From: Sipunculus nudus
Lineage: Eukaryota > Annelida > Sipuncula > Golfingiida > Sipunculidae
Direction of reading: 5' to 3'
Length of the DNA stretch: 64,000 nucleotides
Assembly: GCA_026874595.1 (NCBI GenBank)
Contig: CM049308.1
Coordinates: 81,514,124 to 81,578,123 of the forward strand
Shown here: positions 1-19,700 of the stretch, in pieces
Position numbering within the stretch: position 1 is the stretch's first letter
How the letters are laid out: every line of letters starts with the position of its first letter
Made by a program: the position numbers and the translations under genes
The notes under the pieces: generated by a model
Database searches by the model: none
Told to the model about the DNA's origin: nothing
What the model saw: the letters and a program-made list of their open reading frames with translations, nothing else

Positions 1-2216
1 TACAACACAAAATCTAAAATGTAGCATGTCCAAGAATAAGAATGAATCAAATACAGAAAATTATAACATTCATCTAGTTTATGCACCATCTGGGAGGGGG
101 TGTGCAGGGCAGAGGGGAATCCTGTTGGCATATTGCATCAATTTGTCATTGAATGTTTCTGATATCCTATGATTTCATTAAATGTACGCCTAATTTGAAA
201 TAGGCTACATAAATTTGATTTAAATCAATTTCAAAACAGCTTATATATGCACTTGCAATTTATAAAATATAATATTTAAAATAAAGAAAGACAAACATCA
301 GCTAGGCTTCGCAAACTAATCTTGGCAGTCTCAATTCGACTTACCATGCTTCATCTTCTAAGCCAGTTGCAGTTCATGGATGGTTGCACTAGGCATATTC
401 AAGATTGATTATTGACAGCATCCAGACAGCGTGATCATTTGTTAAAGGCTATATTCACCACGCATTCAAGTGGTAGGTGGGGCCACCTGTCTGGTCTACC
501 AGAAATTTTCCATGATGAATAGACATGCCAAATTTAAGGCCAATACCTTGTGCCACTCCGGAGATATGCGCAATTTTCACCGAATGTACATATATTAATG
601 GACACCACGGCAAAATGATTGCAGATTGCACCACCAGTCTTATGTACAAGATGGAGGAGTCCAAGATCTATGGATATGCACAATTTCAGGCCAATAGGCC
701 GAATCACTCCTGATAAAAGGGCATTAATTTATTTTACAAATAGGGAAGGTAGGTGGCGTTACCGGTCTGGTCTACGAGAATATTTTCAACAATGAATGAA
801 CATGCCAAATTTCAGACAAATACCCTGATTCACTCCAGAGATAAAAGCAATTTTCACTGAAAGCACATATACAAATCGACGCAATGGCAAAAAAATTGCA
901 GATGGCACCACCAGTCTTATGTACGAGATGGAGGAGTCCCAAGATCTATGGATATGCACAATTTCAGGTCAATAGGGCAAATCATTCATGAGAAAAGGGC
1001 ATTAATTTATTCTATAAAAACAGGAAGGTAGGTGGCGCCACCTGCCTGGTTTTTGAGAAAACTTTCTAAGATCAATAGACATGTCAAATTTCAGATCAAT
1101 ACCTTGAACCACTCCAGAGATATGAACAATTTTTTACCCAAAGCACTTGTACAGATTTATAGACGCCACGGCAAACAACTGCAGATGTCGCCATCAGTCT
1201 TGAATACAAAATGGAGGTATTCAAGATCAATGTACATGCATAATTTCAGCCCAATCTGTCCATAAGTTTTAGACTTTTAATGCTCACAGTACTGTCAAGT
1301 GGCAATGATAGGGTATTAAAAGGCAAAAAAAAAATAGAAAGACAGAAGGTGGTGCCACCTGTCTTCTGCAAAAGACAAAGCTATCCAAGATCTTTGGTCA
1401 ATTTGATTTTTGAACCAATCCATGCATCCCTCATTTAGACATATTTATGATTTTGTGTGATTTTCACTATATATCATCATATGGCAACATTCATGGTCAA
1501 GGCTACTCTAATAGGAAAGGCCATGACCCCAATTTAAATATACAGCATCATCCCAAGTGACCCCATGTCTATGTATATGCATAATATGAAAGAAATCTGT
1601 CCATTAGTTTTTGATTTAAAATGCTCACAGTATTGTTAAGTGGCAATGAAGGGGGTATTAAACGGCACAAAAACAAGTAAAGGATACTAGGTTGCGCTAC
1701 CAGTTTCCATTACATGACAACACTATCCAAGATCTTCGGTTGAGTTGATTTTTGGATCAATCCATGCAAGATTTCTTGAGATATTTAGCAATTTGTGTGA
1801 TTTTCCCCCAAAATGGACCTATTCAAGGTCAAGGTCACTCACCTAGTGAAGGTCATGACCCTATTTTAAATAGGCTTCATCCTCTCACCCATATCCATGC
1901 ACGTGTCAGGCTTGGTAAAGATCCGTAAATATTTTTTGAGTTATCGCGTCCAAACAAAATCTCTGTGGCAGCAGCGGCCACGGTGGAGGCGGCAGTCACG
2001 GCACAACCATGCCTAAACTATAGTATCTCCAGACCTTGTCTGGTCATACAATTATTGGTCTGGGACTACTCAACAGGTTCTTAAAGCTGAAACTTCATGT
2101 CTGCTCAGTGTGGTCCATGACAACTTTGAAATACCAGCTGGATTTAAAAGAATATTATTGATTTTATATATTTTAACTTTAAATTGCTCTTAAATCTCCC
2201 ACAAGTTCATATCTCA
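1..2216. repeat. Repeat-rich DNA: diverged GGTGGC/GCCACC units and a direct duplication
   Basis: From about 455 to 1270 three imperfect units of about 250-290 bp recur. Each has a core like GGTGGCGCCACC, a 'catgccaaatttcaggc' stretch and 'actccagagatatgagcaatttt'. Then 1250-1590 and 1590-1890 form a direct repeat of about 340 bp, marked by 'atgctcacagta' and 'ctatccaagatctt'. The units resemble, at lower identity, those in the Helitron-like element that follows. The short open frames here carry stops in every copy and are not genes. Confidence 0.6.
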
Positions 2217-3402
2217 ACTAGAATACGGGTAGTCGACAAGCGACTACGTGTATCCGCCAAAATCAGAGAAGGAGGGGTGAAGTGAGGCATGGATTGAGTG
2301 GCAAGGGGATATAGAGTTACATGTGTTAAATATTAGAATGGATCTCTGTCACATAAACATGATTGTAGGTGGCGCCACCTGTTATTTGAACGAGAAACTA
2401 TCCAAGATATATACACATGCAAAATTTCATGTGGAAAAGTCAAACCACTGCAGAGATATGAGTGATTTTATCCCACTGCAGACAAACAGATGGACGCTGT
2501 GCAAAAATGGCTGCAGGTGGCGCCACCATTTTTGTTCATGTTATAAAGCTATCCAAGGGCTACATTTGTGTAAATTTTTTTTCCTGATTGGTCAAACGGT
2601 TCCCGAGATATGAGCTTGGATGTCTGCAGTGTTAACGTGAATGTAGGTGGCGCCACCTGTCATAAAATCAAGAAAGCTATCTAGGATGTATAGGCATGCC
2701 AATTTTAGGTGAATTAGTCAAACCACTGCAGAGATATGAGTGAAATTAACCCCAGGCAGATTAACAAATGGACACTGTGCAAACATGGTTGCAGGTGGCG
2801 CCACCTTTTGTTGTTTATGTTATAAAGCTATCCCAGGGCTACATTTGTGTAAAATTTTTTTCCGGATCGGTCAAACGGTTCCCGAGATATATGGGTTTAT
2901 GTGTGGAGCGTTAACGTGAATGTAGGTGGTGCCACCTGTCATAAAATCAAGAAAGCTATGTAGGATGTATATGCATGCCGATTTTTAGGTGAATTAGTCA
3001 AACCACTGCAGAGATATGAGTGATTTTAACCCCAGGCAGATGAACAAATGGACACTGTGCAAACATGGTTGCAGGTGGCGCCACCTTTTGTTGTGTATGT
3101 TATAAAGCTATCCCAGGGCTACATTTGTGTGAAATTTTTTTCCAGATCGGTCAAACGGTTCCCGAGATATATGGGTTTATGTGTGGAAACAGACACACAA
3201 ACGGACGCTGGGCAGAGACGAAAGGTCAGAGGTCAAGGTCACTTGGTTAGGCACCAGTTCACATGTGACCCGATAATTTGTGTAAGTTTCGGGAAAATCT
3301 GTCCATTAGTCTCAGAGGAGTTCTCCGGAAACGAACGCGGCGGCGGCGGTGGAACCCGGTCAAAAACATAGTATCCGCAAAACTTCGTTTGGCGGATACA
3401 AT
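2217..3402 (+). mobile_element. Helitron-like ('pearl'-type) non-autonomous element, copy 1
   Basis: The 5' end is AACTAGAATACGGGTAGTCG, continuing into a hairpin with arms GTAGTCG/CGACTAC. The 3' end is a hairpin with arms GTATCCGC/GCGGATAC, ending GGCGGATACAAT. The core is a tandem array of about 280-bp units (two and a fraction). Each unit has two GGTGGCGCCACC-like palindromes, at about 2366, 2514, 2644, 2792, 2924 and 3073. A GGC-rich run lies near 3345. The same ends occur in inverted orientation at 55655-57232. No Rep/helicase gene is present, so it would be mobilised in trans. Assignment to Helitrons/Helentrons rests on architecture only. Confidence 0.65.
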
Positions 3403-9513
<6,111 letters not shown>

Positions 9514-9593
9514 ACAGATCAAGCACGTGGAGATCATGGTGATCCAAAAGCTCATGGTCCAACATTCCCATTCCAATCATACCTGGGCGTGGA
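9514..9593 (-). CDS. KLHDC3: KLHDC3 coding exon 8 (residues 310-337)
   Basis: Encodes SPRPGMIGMGMLDHELLDHH and DLHVLDL, matching human LIDHSDLHILDF. Acceptor TTGCAG/TC; the donor TGT/GTAAGT is strong. Reading past the donor would give only CKYTFPR and a stop, so another exon is expected rather than termination here. Confidence 0.85.
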
Positions 9594-12500
9594 CTGCAAA
9601 TTTAAAAGTTTTTTTTATCTTGAAGAAAAATATTGAAAAATATTCTTATACTCTCTCTATATTATATCTAACTTTGCAAAGCAAACAGTACACAATATGA
9701 AGGTAAATTCTGTATACAAACATTTAATACTAGGGACCCATGGATCTCGACACTCAGCTGAATTTGTCTATAATGATATGTTCAAGAGTTTTTTTTTACA
9801 AAATAGGGGTCCTGTGATCAGTTCGAAGCCAACCAGTCTACCCAAATTGGAGTCATCATCCATAAACTAACTGTGAATGGACTTGCCCTGTGACCTTGAC
9901 CTTAGACCGTATGACCCAAAACGCTTACATTATTGGTGGTCCATATATAAGTCAAGTTTGAAACCAATATGTCAATCCAAACTGGAGTTATATTCTGGAC
10001 CCTAAAATCAATCAAGTTCTTCCCCTATCAGGTCAGCTATATGTGCATGATGGAAGGTTGAGGATGAAATTTTTGGCTTGCAATGCATCCACAATTCTTT
10101 CTAAGTAAGTAAGTCCTGTGACCTTGACCTCTGACATCATGAACCAAAAATCAACAGAGTTCTTACATTATTGGTGGAACTTATAAGATCAAGTTTGAAA
10201 CCAATATGTCAATCAAAACTGGAGTTATCTTCCGGGAACAATAATGTGGAAAGAAGGCCCCTGTGATTTTGACTTTTGACCCCAAAATCCATCAGGTTCT
10301 TTCCCTATCAGGTCAGCAATATGTGCATGATGGAAGGTTGAGGATGAAATTTTTGGCTTAAAATGCATCCACAATCTTTCAAAATAAGTGGATTCTGTGA
10401 CCTTGACCTCTGACCTTATGACCCCAAAATCATTAGAATTCTTGGGTTAGAGGTGGGCCATATATAAGTCAAGTTTGAAATCCATATCTCTGGTCATGTC
10501 TGTCTCAATGTACACCCTGAACCTAAAGCCACATCGGTCAGATTACTCCTTTACTTCCTTGACCTGATTAGTCTCACTTTCAGCTGATTAGCAGATTATG
10601 ACTGAAAAGATTTTAACCAGCAACACATCTCAGTAGTCTGATGGCTTGTGATTAGCCAATATTATTCCTAAGGGTAACTTTGGGTACACATACTTTGAAA
10701 AATCTAATTTTTTTATTTCCTTTTTTTTTTAAATTTAAGTAGAAACAGATATTATAAACCAAAGGTTTATGTAAAATATGAAAACATATTTAAGGTGTGT
10801 TAAATTATTATGTATTTATTAAATCCATTTAACCAATCAAACATGTCTTTAAAAATATTTCATGAATTATAATTTGAATGATTGCAAAACATATTAAAAC
10901 TAGATTAGGTCGGACATTGGTCCTCAGAGGGCCCCGCTTTTCTGCTAGTGCTGGACTAGTTTACATATGGATGAAAAAATTAAGTTAAATTTGAAAAATA
11001 TCACAAACAGAAACAGGTTTTTATCAATATGCATGAGGGAAAAAATCATACTGGATTAAAGAAGATATGTCTGAAATAATGTGTGCAATAGAAAATCACC
11101 AAATGTAGTCTGTTAGCCATATTTGATTTTGAGCAAGTCTGTTATTCAATAGGTCTGGAGCCCTCATAGAGACCAATGATCCCTGTAAATTTGGAAAAGC
11201 TGCAGGAGGTTGTTTTTGTGTTATTGCTCATGAAAGAAAATCAGCCATCTGGCTGTGGAGGCCATATTGGAATTCAGACGTGTCTGTTATTCAATAGGTC
11301 TGGAGCCCTCATAGGTACTAATCATCCCTGTGAATTTGGAGAAGATGCAGTTGGTTGTTGTTGAATTATCGCGTGTGAAAGAAAATCAGGACGGAAGGGT
11401 TGGACTGCGGGCCGGAAACTTGAATAATGCGGGGCGGGACGGGTGCAGGCTGAAAGAAAATTTTGCGGGGCAGGTGCGGGCTGAAAGAATCATAGTAACT
11501 GAGAGGTGGGGCGGGCTAAATTTTTTTCTTTGATTGCGGGGCAGGCTGACAGGGCATGAGTGCACAGAACCTTATACCTATGTTTTAAAGAATACCAATA
11601 GCTTTACTTGCAATTTTTATTATATGGTTTAATTGTATTGTTTATCATCACTATTGCATCATTTGTTATCATAGCAGATGCTTTTGGTGCATTATAAATC
11701 TTGGTAATGGGTTTATACTGACTTAACTAAAGGTATAAAGAATGCACAACTGGATGGCTTATAAATCTAAGGTGCTGCCTGCTACTTATTTAATCCATTT
11801 CTTAAAGAATAAAAATTTCCATATGTTACATGTCAAAATGTCTGACAAAATTAAATTTCATTCTTACATATATTATACTATATTTAAAGTATTTGCTAAT
11901 TAATAAAATGTAATAAAAATACAACATTTAAATGAAGAATTTTTAGGAAAAAGCACATTACCTGGTTCCTCCGAAGAAAAAGACTTTATCTCGTAATATA
12001 CAACAACACTGTCGCCTTCTTGGGCAAGGTGGGACACCAAACATTTTGAGGTGTTTCCATTCATAAGACACTAAAAACAGAAAGCATAGACATTTATGGA
12101 GATTGTGTCAAAGACATTTATGGAGATTTAGTCACTACTGTACTGTGATGGGTAATAATTCATTACATCTTTAAATAAACTTAAGGAGGTTAAGTAATTT
12201 CCTGTGTCTGTTTGTGTCAATTTGTATGTTTGTCTTAGTACTAGATATTTCAGAATTTTAATGAGTGATATAACAAGAGCACCACAACTTGCATAATATG
12301 CCCATCTTATGTCTTGTGACCTCTGACTGCATTAAATATGCATGAATTTTGTCGAGAATTAAGTTCAGGTGAGATACTGAATAGATTAATATTCATACTG
12401 AGTTTCATGAATATCCATAAGAATTTTGTGAAGTAACCTTGGTGGCACCAAATCTGGTGACCTCTGACCTCATCAAATATGCATGAATTTTGCTGGAAAT

Positions 12501-15500
12501 CGAACTTAGGCGAGATCTTATATTGATTATAATGGGACTTAACATGTGGAATATGTTGTGTACTTTCAATGGAGATGGTGATCAATTTAAACTATTACAC
12601 CACAAGACAGGAATACAGTATTTATGTTAATGTTCTGCGTGGTGTATACCTTACCTGGGTTAAACTTGTACATATCACCAAAGTGTTCAAAATATCTGCC
12701 ATTAAAACCACCAAAAATGTACAGCTCTCCTTTGTAAACAACTGAAACAGAAAAGAAAATTACACATAGCTATTGGACTACATATAAATTAATACTACAT
12801 GGATAAAACAGATAATGAAATAATCTAACACTACATTACACTTATTTAAAGAGGGACCATTTGATAATCAGTATTATATACTTAATGTTTTCATGGATCT
12901 TTTAATAAACATATAGCATAAGAGATGAAAGATATTAAATCAAATCAACTATGTTTGAACTTTCAGAGTAGCTAAAATGATGTAAATTATCCAAAAATAC
13001 AGGACTGTGTGACATTTTGGCTGTGGACATTAAGTCATTTTGTATCGGGATAATTCATCCCGGGTTGTATATCCTAAAATGCAGAACTAGAGATTTGACC
13101 AAGGCATATTGTAATGGCACTGATCATATTTTCACTAATAGCTACTGTAAGGGCTGAAATATGTTTGTGACATTGGTACTGCATAATGACATCTTCATGA
13201 TACTTTGTTAATCGTAACATTACAGAAACAAATCAAAGCTTCTCAGGTCCCACACATGATCTGACATGGATTTATGGTAGTTACATTTTTTTGTAACCTC
13301 CGGGTACTTATTGTCATATTTTACTGAATTTAATATGTTCACTAACAATATAAATCTGAAACCCACACTCTTTTTCTTACTTATTTCTTATTACAGTGAT
13401 GTGCACTCACAATAACATATTACATTTTGTACACATAAAGTCATCAATATTTATAACTTAAGGGTAATGTAATATAAAGACAAAACTTACATGCTGAGTG
13501 ACTCCTCCTGCCAACTGGTAGGTCACCTTCAGTAGCTGGAGTATCCCACTTCCTCGTGCGCGTGTTGTATACTTGGATTTTATTGCAGTAAATTTCGTTG
13601 TTGGTGAATACGGGGCCCCCTCGATCGCTACGGCCCCCAAAAACATACATGTTCTCTCCAATCACGGAAGCTGAGTGAAAGTCCCTCCATAGGAGGCCCT
13701 CTCTACCCTGAAACATAACATAAACATACACTCAGTGATAGTCCCTCCATAGTAGGTCCTCTCTACCCTGTTACATCACATAAACATACACTCAGTGAAA
13801 GTCCTTCCATTGTAGGCCCTCTCTGACCTGAAACATCACATAAACATACACTCAGTGATAGTCCCTCCATAGTAGGCCCTCTCTACCCTGTTACATCACA
13901 TAAACATACACTCAGTGAAAGTCCCTTGATAGTAGGTCCTCTCAACCCTGTTACATCACATAATCATACACTCAGTGATAGTCCCTCCATAGTAGGTCCT
14001 CTCTACCCTGTTACATCACATAATCATACACTCAGTGATAGTCCCTCCATAGTAGGTCCTCTCGACCCTGTTACATAACATAAACATACACTCAGTGATA
14101 GTCCCTCCATAGTAGGTCCTCTCTACCCTGTTACATAACATAAACATACACTCAGTGAAAGTCCCTCCATAGTAGGTCCTCTCTACCCTGTTACATCACA
14201 TAATCATACACTCAGTGAAAGTCCTTCCATTGTAGGCCCTCTCTGACCTGAAACATCACATAAACATACACTCAGTGATAGTCCCTCCATAGTCGGCCCT
14301 CTCTACCCTGTTACATCACATAAACATACACTCAGTGAAAGTCCCTCCATAGTAGGTCCTCTCGACCCTGTTACATCACATAATCATACACTCAGTGATA
14401 GTCCCTCCATAGTAGGTCCTCTCTACCCTGTTACATCACATAATCATACACTCAGTGATAGTCCCTCCATAGTAGGTCCTCTCGACCCTGTTACATCACA
14501 TAATCATACACTCAGTGATAGTCCCTCCATAGTAGGTCCTCTCTACCCTGTTCGTCACATAATCATACGGGCACTTTCACACTAAAGGTTGGATATGAAA
14601 AATTGTTAAACAATGGTTCACAGGTAAGTTTTGTGGCTGAAAATATGATACATATAATCATATTTGTAAAGGCCACACCAGCCACTATAAACACAGAAAA
14701 TTTTTAAGTCTAAGCCAATTTTTTAAGAAGTTCTGGCCATTTAAGTGTAATTTTCACCAAATTTTGGAGTCTCACTCACAAAAATGGAAGAATTTAATGT
14801 AAATATGACTGAAATTTGTTTACCAGAACAGAAATATTCTAATCACAGCACATGCTGTAACATGTAAACTACAAGTCCTCAAAGTTTCATGACTTTCATA
14901 GTGGTGGTTTAAATTATCCAATCAATATCCTTCAGTATAATAATTGGTTAAAAATTTTTTCTGGGACCTGTCCTCTCCAGTACATTGCATCCTCACAAGA
15001 AATGTAATTCTCATGTTGCAAAACAAAATCCTGCTTTAAACAGCCAGTATTATATCTAATCATGTTTTGGTAACTATGGGCTGGGTATGCGTGTTCTGAC
15101 CCGAATGATTTGGCACTTGTTTTACCTGGTATATGCCTGTTAAAAAAATTGTCCTCTCCAGTACATACAGATAAAATTAACTTTAATGTAGAAAATGAAA
15201 GCCTATTTTAGTTTATATGTAACAGGTAGCTAGGAAGATAAATTCCCTGGTGTTTGCATTGCAACCCATCTAAAATTTTGTGGCCAGTTTAGCAATGAGA
15301 GTATCTGTTAAAATGTCCTCTCCAGTACAATTATTTTTAACATGAGGCAGGCTAGAGGAATACTTCTCCAAGTAAGCTTAATATTTACTTAAAGTTTGTC
15401 CTAGTGACAAATATAAATAGACTGACTGGTTTAGGGAAATATTTTGGCTCATTATATAAATTAATTAGCATGTAACTCCATTCATTGTCAGTGCTCATGT

Positions 15501-16636
15501 TTAGATTGATGAATCTTCATTGATGAATTCATGATAAAGCCTTTCTTGTACATGTTCCTTCTTTGTACAGAAGTGAGAGCAGACAAAAAGCATACCTGCA
15601 ATAACTGCATGTAAATTGTGACAGTAGCAGACTTTAATTTTAGGTTACTTAAATGTACTGGAGAGGACATTTTTTTAACACGGGATAAAAGTCTCAAAAG
15701 TACAACCCTCCAGTCTTTCAGATTTGCACAGAAGTTCTTGAGGCTTTCAATCACTTTGGATACCTAACCTGCTTAATTTTAATTTTAATAAATACCATGC
15801 AGTTTACTACAAAGACCCCTTCATCTATTACTTTGGTAATTATAAGAAATGTGTAATTGTATCTGTTTTTAACCAGAACCACATACATGTTAAGATTCTT
15901 TACCAAATTAGACCCGGTAGAAATAGTCAATCAGCCCAAATTTTCATTTTTACCAAAATCTAACATTTCATTATCTGGATCATTTACTCTCTTCATGTCT
16001 CATATTTTATGTAACTTTGCCATATTGATGATTGCTGACGAATCAGCCCAAATTGTTTTAGCCAAAGATAATTTATATGAAAATACCAGTGCTTTCTGTT
16101 CCCTTGCCATCACACCAGCCATGAATACATTACTTCATGAGAGAAACCAATCAAATTTGCCAATACTTTTGCCTCAAGAGAAAGTCAACAACTTGTGAAA
16201 CCAAATGGTTTGGTAAAACAACTTTTGAAACTATAGTCTCCCGATTTGCTGGTACACATTTTATATGACACAGTTATCAGTGTTGGGCCAGGGGTGGTGA
16301 GGGTGGAGGCATCATGTGAACTTTGGTCTTTGAAAACGTGCTTGTCTTTCCCATCCATTTTACCAATCTCACAGCAAAGTCTATGAAAACAATGATATCA
16401 ACATTGTCTTCTTGTAAAAGCTTAATTTTCTGGTTCCACCTTATCTAAGTCTCAGAAAAGTCGTATTTTTATGTTTAAAATTCAAATTCAATGGTAATAT
16501 CCTCACAAGTAAAAAGCCAAAAGCAACTGAAATGTCCATTTCCACAACTGTTGTGTCACAATGTAAAGTACAACTAGCAGGACCCATATTGTAGTTATCA
16601 TATAATACAAAAATGTATGTCCCAAATTTTGAATAA

Positions 16637-16702
<66 letters not shown>

Positions 16703-19700
16703 ATATTTTCCCCAGGTCTACAATAAACATTTTGTTTATGTTACATTCAGGTGAGCTATGTTGTCTGTGAACCAATTGTTTAATGTATGCTGTAAAATAA
16801 GTTGAGAGATGTGAATATTTAAAGTAAATGTGTTGGAAATAAAACATGAGTGCAAAAAAACACATAATATTTGCATTATGGATTGTGAACAAAACTGCTT
16901 CTGAACAAAATTCTGTGAAATATTCATTTTCAAGATGACCGTTTCTCCAAATTTTTGTTCAAAATATGTTGTCTGGAGTATAATTTATTTCAACAAAACA
17001 AAAGGTACAAGCCATCCAATATTTATTATCTCGCTTTATGTGTCATTTAATATCATGGAGTCATAATTGACTTACATTATACTTAATAACTGAAACTTGG
17101 GTATGTCTATTTTGTGCTCCTTTAACCATAAGGTCCAAATAGTTGCAGATAAACTTGCCTCTGGAAAATGAGGTGGACTTTGGTTCATTTTATGTTCAAT
17201 AGGACCATGAACAATACAAGAGAGAGAGGGAACAAAAACATTCCTATGAATTCTTCCACAGTGCATGTTAAAATAATGTCCTCTCCAGTACAAATGTCAG
17301 TAAAACCCGTTATCATAAAAATCAAGTGACCACAGACTAAGGCATCAACATGTTTCCTGATTTCTTGAACTCTGTACAGCTGAACAACTTCTCTCACCAT
17401 TTCTGTTGCTGATTGAGCAGAGCAGAGTCAGAATAAAGACTGAGAGCATACTTCCTTTCATCAAAATTAAAATGCATTGTTAAATTTTTTATAAAAATAT
17501 GAAAATTTCATAAAAAAACAAATGTGATTGCAGATTTTTTTACCATGCACTTAGGGCATGATCAAATACATAAGATAAAGACATTAGGACAGACCAATGA
17601 GCAAAAATTTAAATTATGTAGAGCTGTGAAGAGAAAAAGATTATTGTAAAAACATGGGAAGTTTGAATTACTGAATTCAAGGTAACTTTTATTAGTTCAC
17701 AGGTAAAATGGTATACTAAACAGTTTCCTTTAGCTAAGATATATACCTTTTGAGGGGTTAACTTAATTTTGCTCTGTTAGGTATTCAGTTTTTACTCCCC
17801 AGTGAGACTAATCACTCAACCTTTTGTGTAAAAGTGCCCATACACTCAGTGATAGTCCCTCCATAGTAGGTCCTCTCTACCCTGTTACATCACATAATCA
17901 TACACTCAGTGATAGTCCCTCCATAGTAGGTCCTCTCTACCCTGTTACATCACATAAACATACACTCAGTGAAAGTCCCTCAATAGTAGGTCCTGTCTAC
18001 CCTGTAACATCACATATAAACATACATTCAGTGAAAGGCCCTCCATAGTAGGCCCTCTCTACCCTGTAACATTACATAAACATACACTCAGTAAAAGTCC
18101 CTCCATAGTAGGTACTCTCTACCCTGGAACATCACATAACCATACACTCAGTGAAAGTCCCGCCATAGTAGGCCCTCTCTGCCCTGTAACATCACATAAA
18201 CATACACTCAGTGAAAGTCCCTCCATAGTAGACCCTCTCTACCCTGTAACTTCACATAAACATACACTCAGTGAAAGTCCCGCCATAGTAGGCCCTCTCT
18301 GCCCTGTAACATCACATAAACATACATTCAGTGAAAGTCCCTCAATAGTAGGCCCTCTCTACCCTGTTACATCACATAATCATACACTCAGTGAAAGTCC
18401 CTCCATAGTAGGCCCTCTCTACCCTGAAACATCACATCAACATACACTCAGTGAAAGTCCCTCCATAGTAGGCCCTCTCTACCCTGAAACATCACATCAA
18501 CATACATTCAGTGATAGTCCCTCCATAGTAGGCCCTCTCTGCCCTGTAACATCACATAAACATACACTCAGTGAAAGTCCCTCCATAGTAGGCCCTCTCT
18601 ACCCTGTAACATCTCATAAACATACACTCAGTGAAAGTACCTCCATAGTAGGCCCTCTCTACCCTGAAACATCACATCAACATACACTCAGTGAAAGTCC
18701 CTCCATAGTAGGCCCTCTCTGCCCGAAAAAAATAACAACATACACTCAGTGAAAGTCCCTCCATAGTAGGCCCTCTCTACCCTGTAACATCACATAATCA
18801 TACACTTGGATTATTTCTTAGCTCCTGCAATGGAAATAATTAATTATCAAATTATGTCCACACTTCTTCTGCAGACTATATGTAATACAAGCCACTGTCT
18901 TTACCTTAAAACAAATCAGTAAATAAATTTTAATGATCAGCATTTCCATGGTCTCACATTGCCTACAATATTTTTAATCATATTTTTGTGTAACAGAGGT
19001 ATGGCAAAACCCTGAGATAAAACTCTTTTTCATTCATTCTAAAACATAAGATTCATAAGACAGAACTTGTCCTTACCTCTATATGAAGTGATGACCATGT
19101 CATTGTCGTGAAATCAAAACGCAAAATATCATTGCAGAATTTATCAATCTGAAACAAATAAGGAATTAAAAGTAAAACACAATATTCAGACAATGTGAAA
19201 TGACTTGCCATGGTGAAATCCATTCATTTTTATATTCAATGACTAAGATAAATCTTGAATGTTATAGAAATACTATTTATGCAAAATCAAAACATGGGAA
19301 TTAATCATAATTAACATAGACATACTAGATGCCATTAAATTCTTGTGGATACACTATAACAAATGTTCTCAAAATACCCCAATTTTGTATATTCTACACG
19401 GACAAACTGATTCAATCTTCATAACTCTTCCGTAACAGGGAAACATATGGGCATAAACTGACAATTTATAAAACATGACAGAAACTTGTTTATCAAAGAT
19501 TCTTAAGATCATGAATCTTAGCTGAGTTGAACTTTACTTCCATATTAGCTGTCTAATTCTACTTTTGCACCTCTATACCAGGCCACAGTGCATAGGTCTC
19601 TGTGGGCCAACACTCAATGGCTTTTAATCTCTGCGACTTACTGAAAATATTTCAAAGGCTGTTCCTTAAATCCTCATGATCCCTTATGGATAACAAAATA

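Noticed and set aside
11395..11545. G-quadruplex
   Set aside because: Only three G runs of three or more lie close together; the fourth is too distant for a confident call.
13708..14568. CRISPR-like array
   Set aside because: The 60-bp units are contiguous tandem copies with no unique spacers, and the genome is eukaryotic.
15857..16198. 113-residue frame as a transposase
   Set aside because: No catalytic or DNA-binding motif seen; probably chance in AT-rich DNA.
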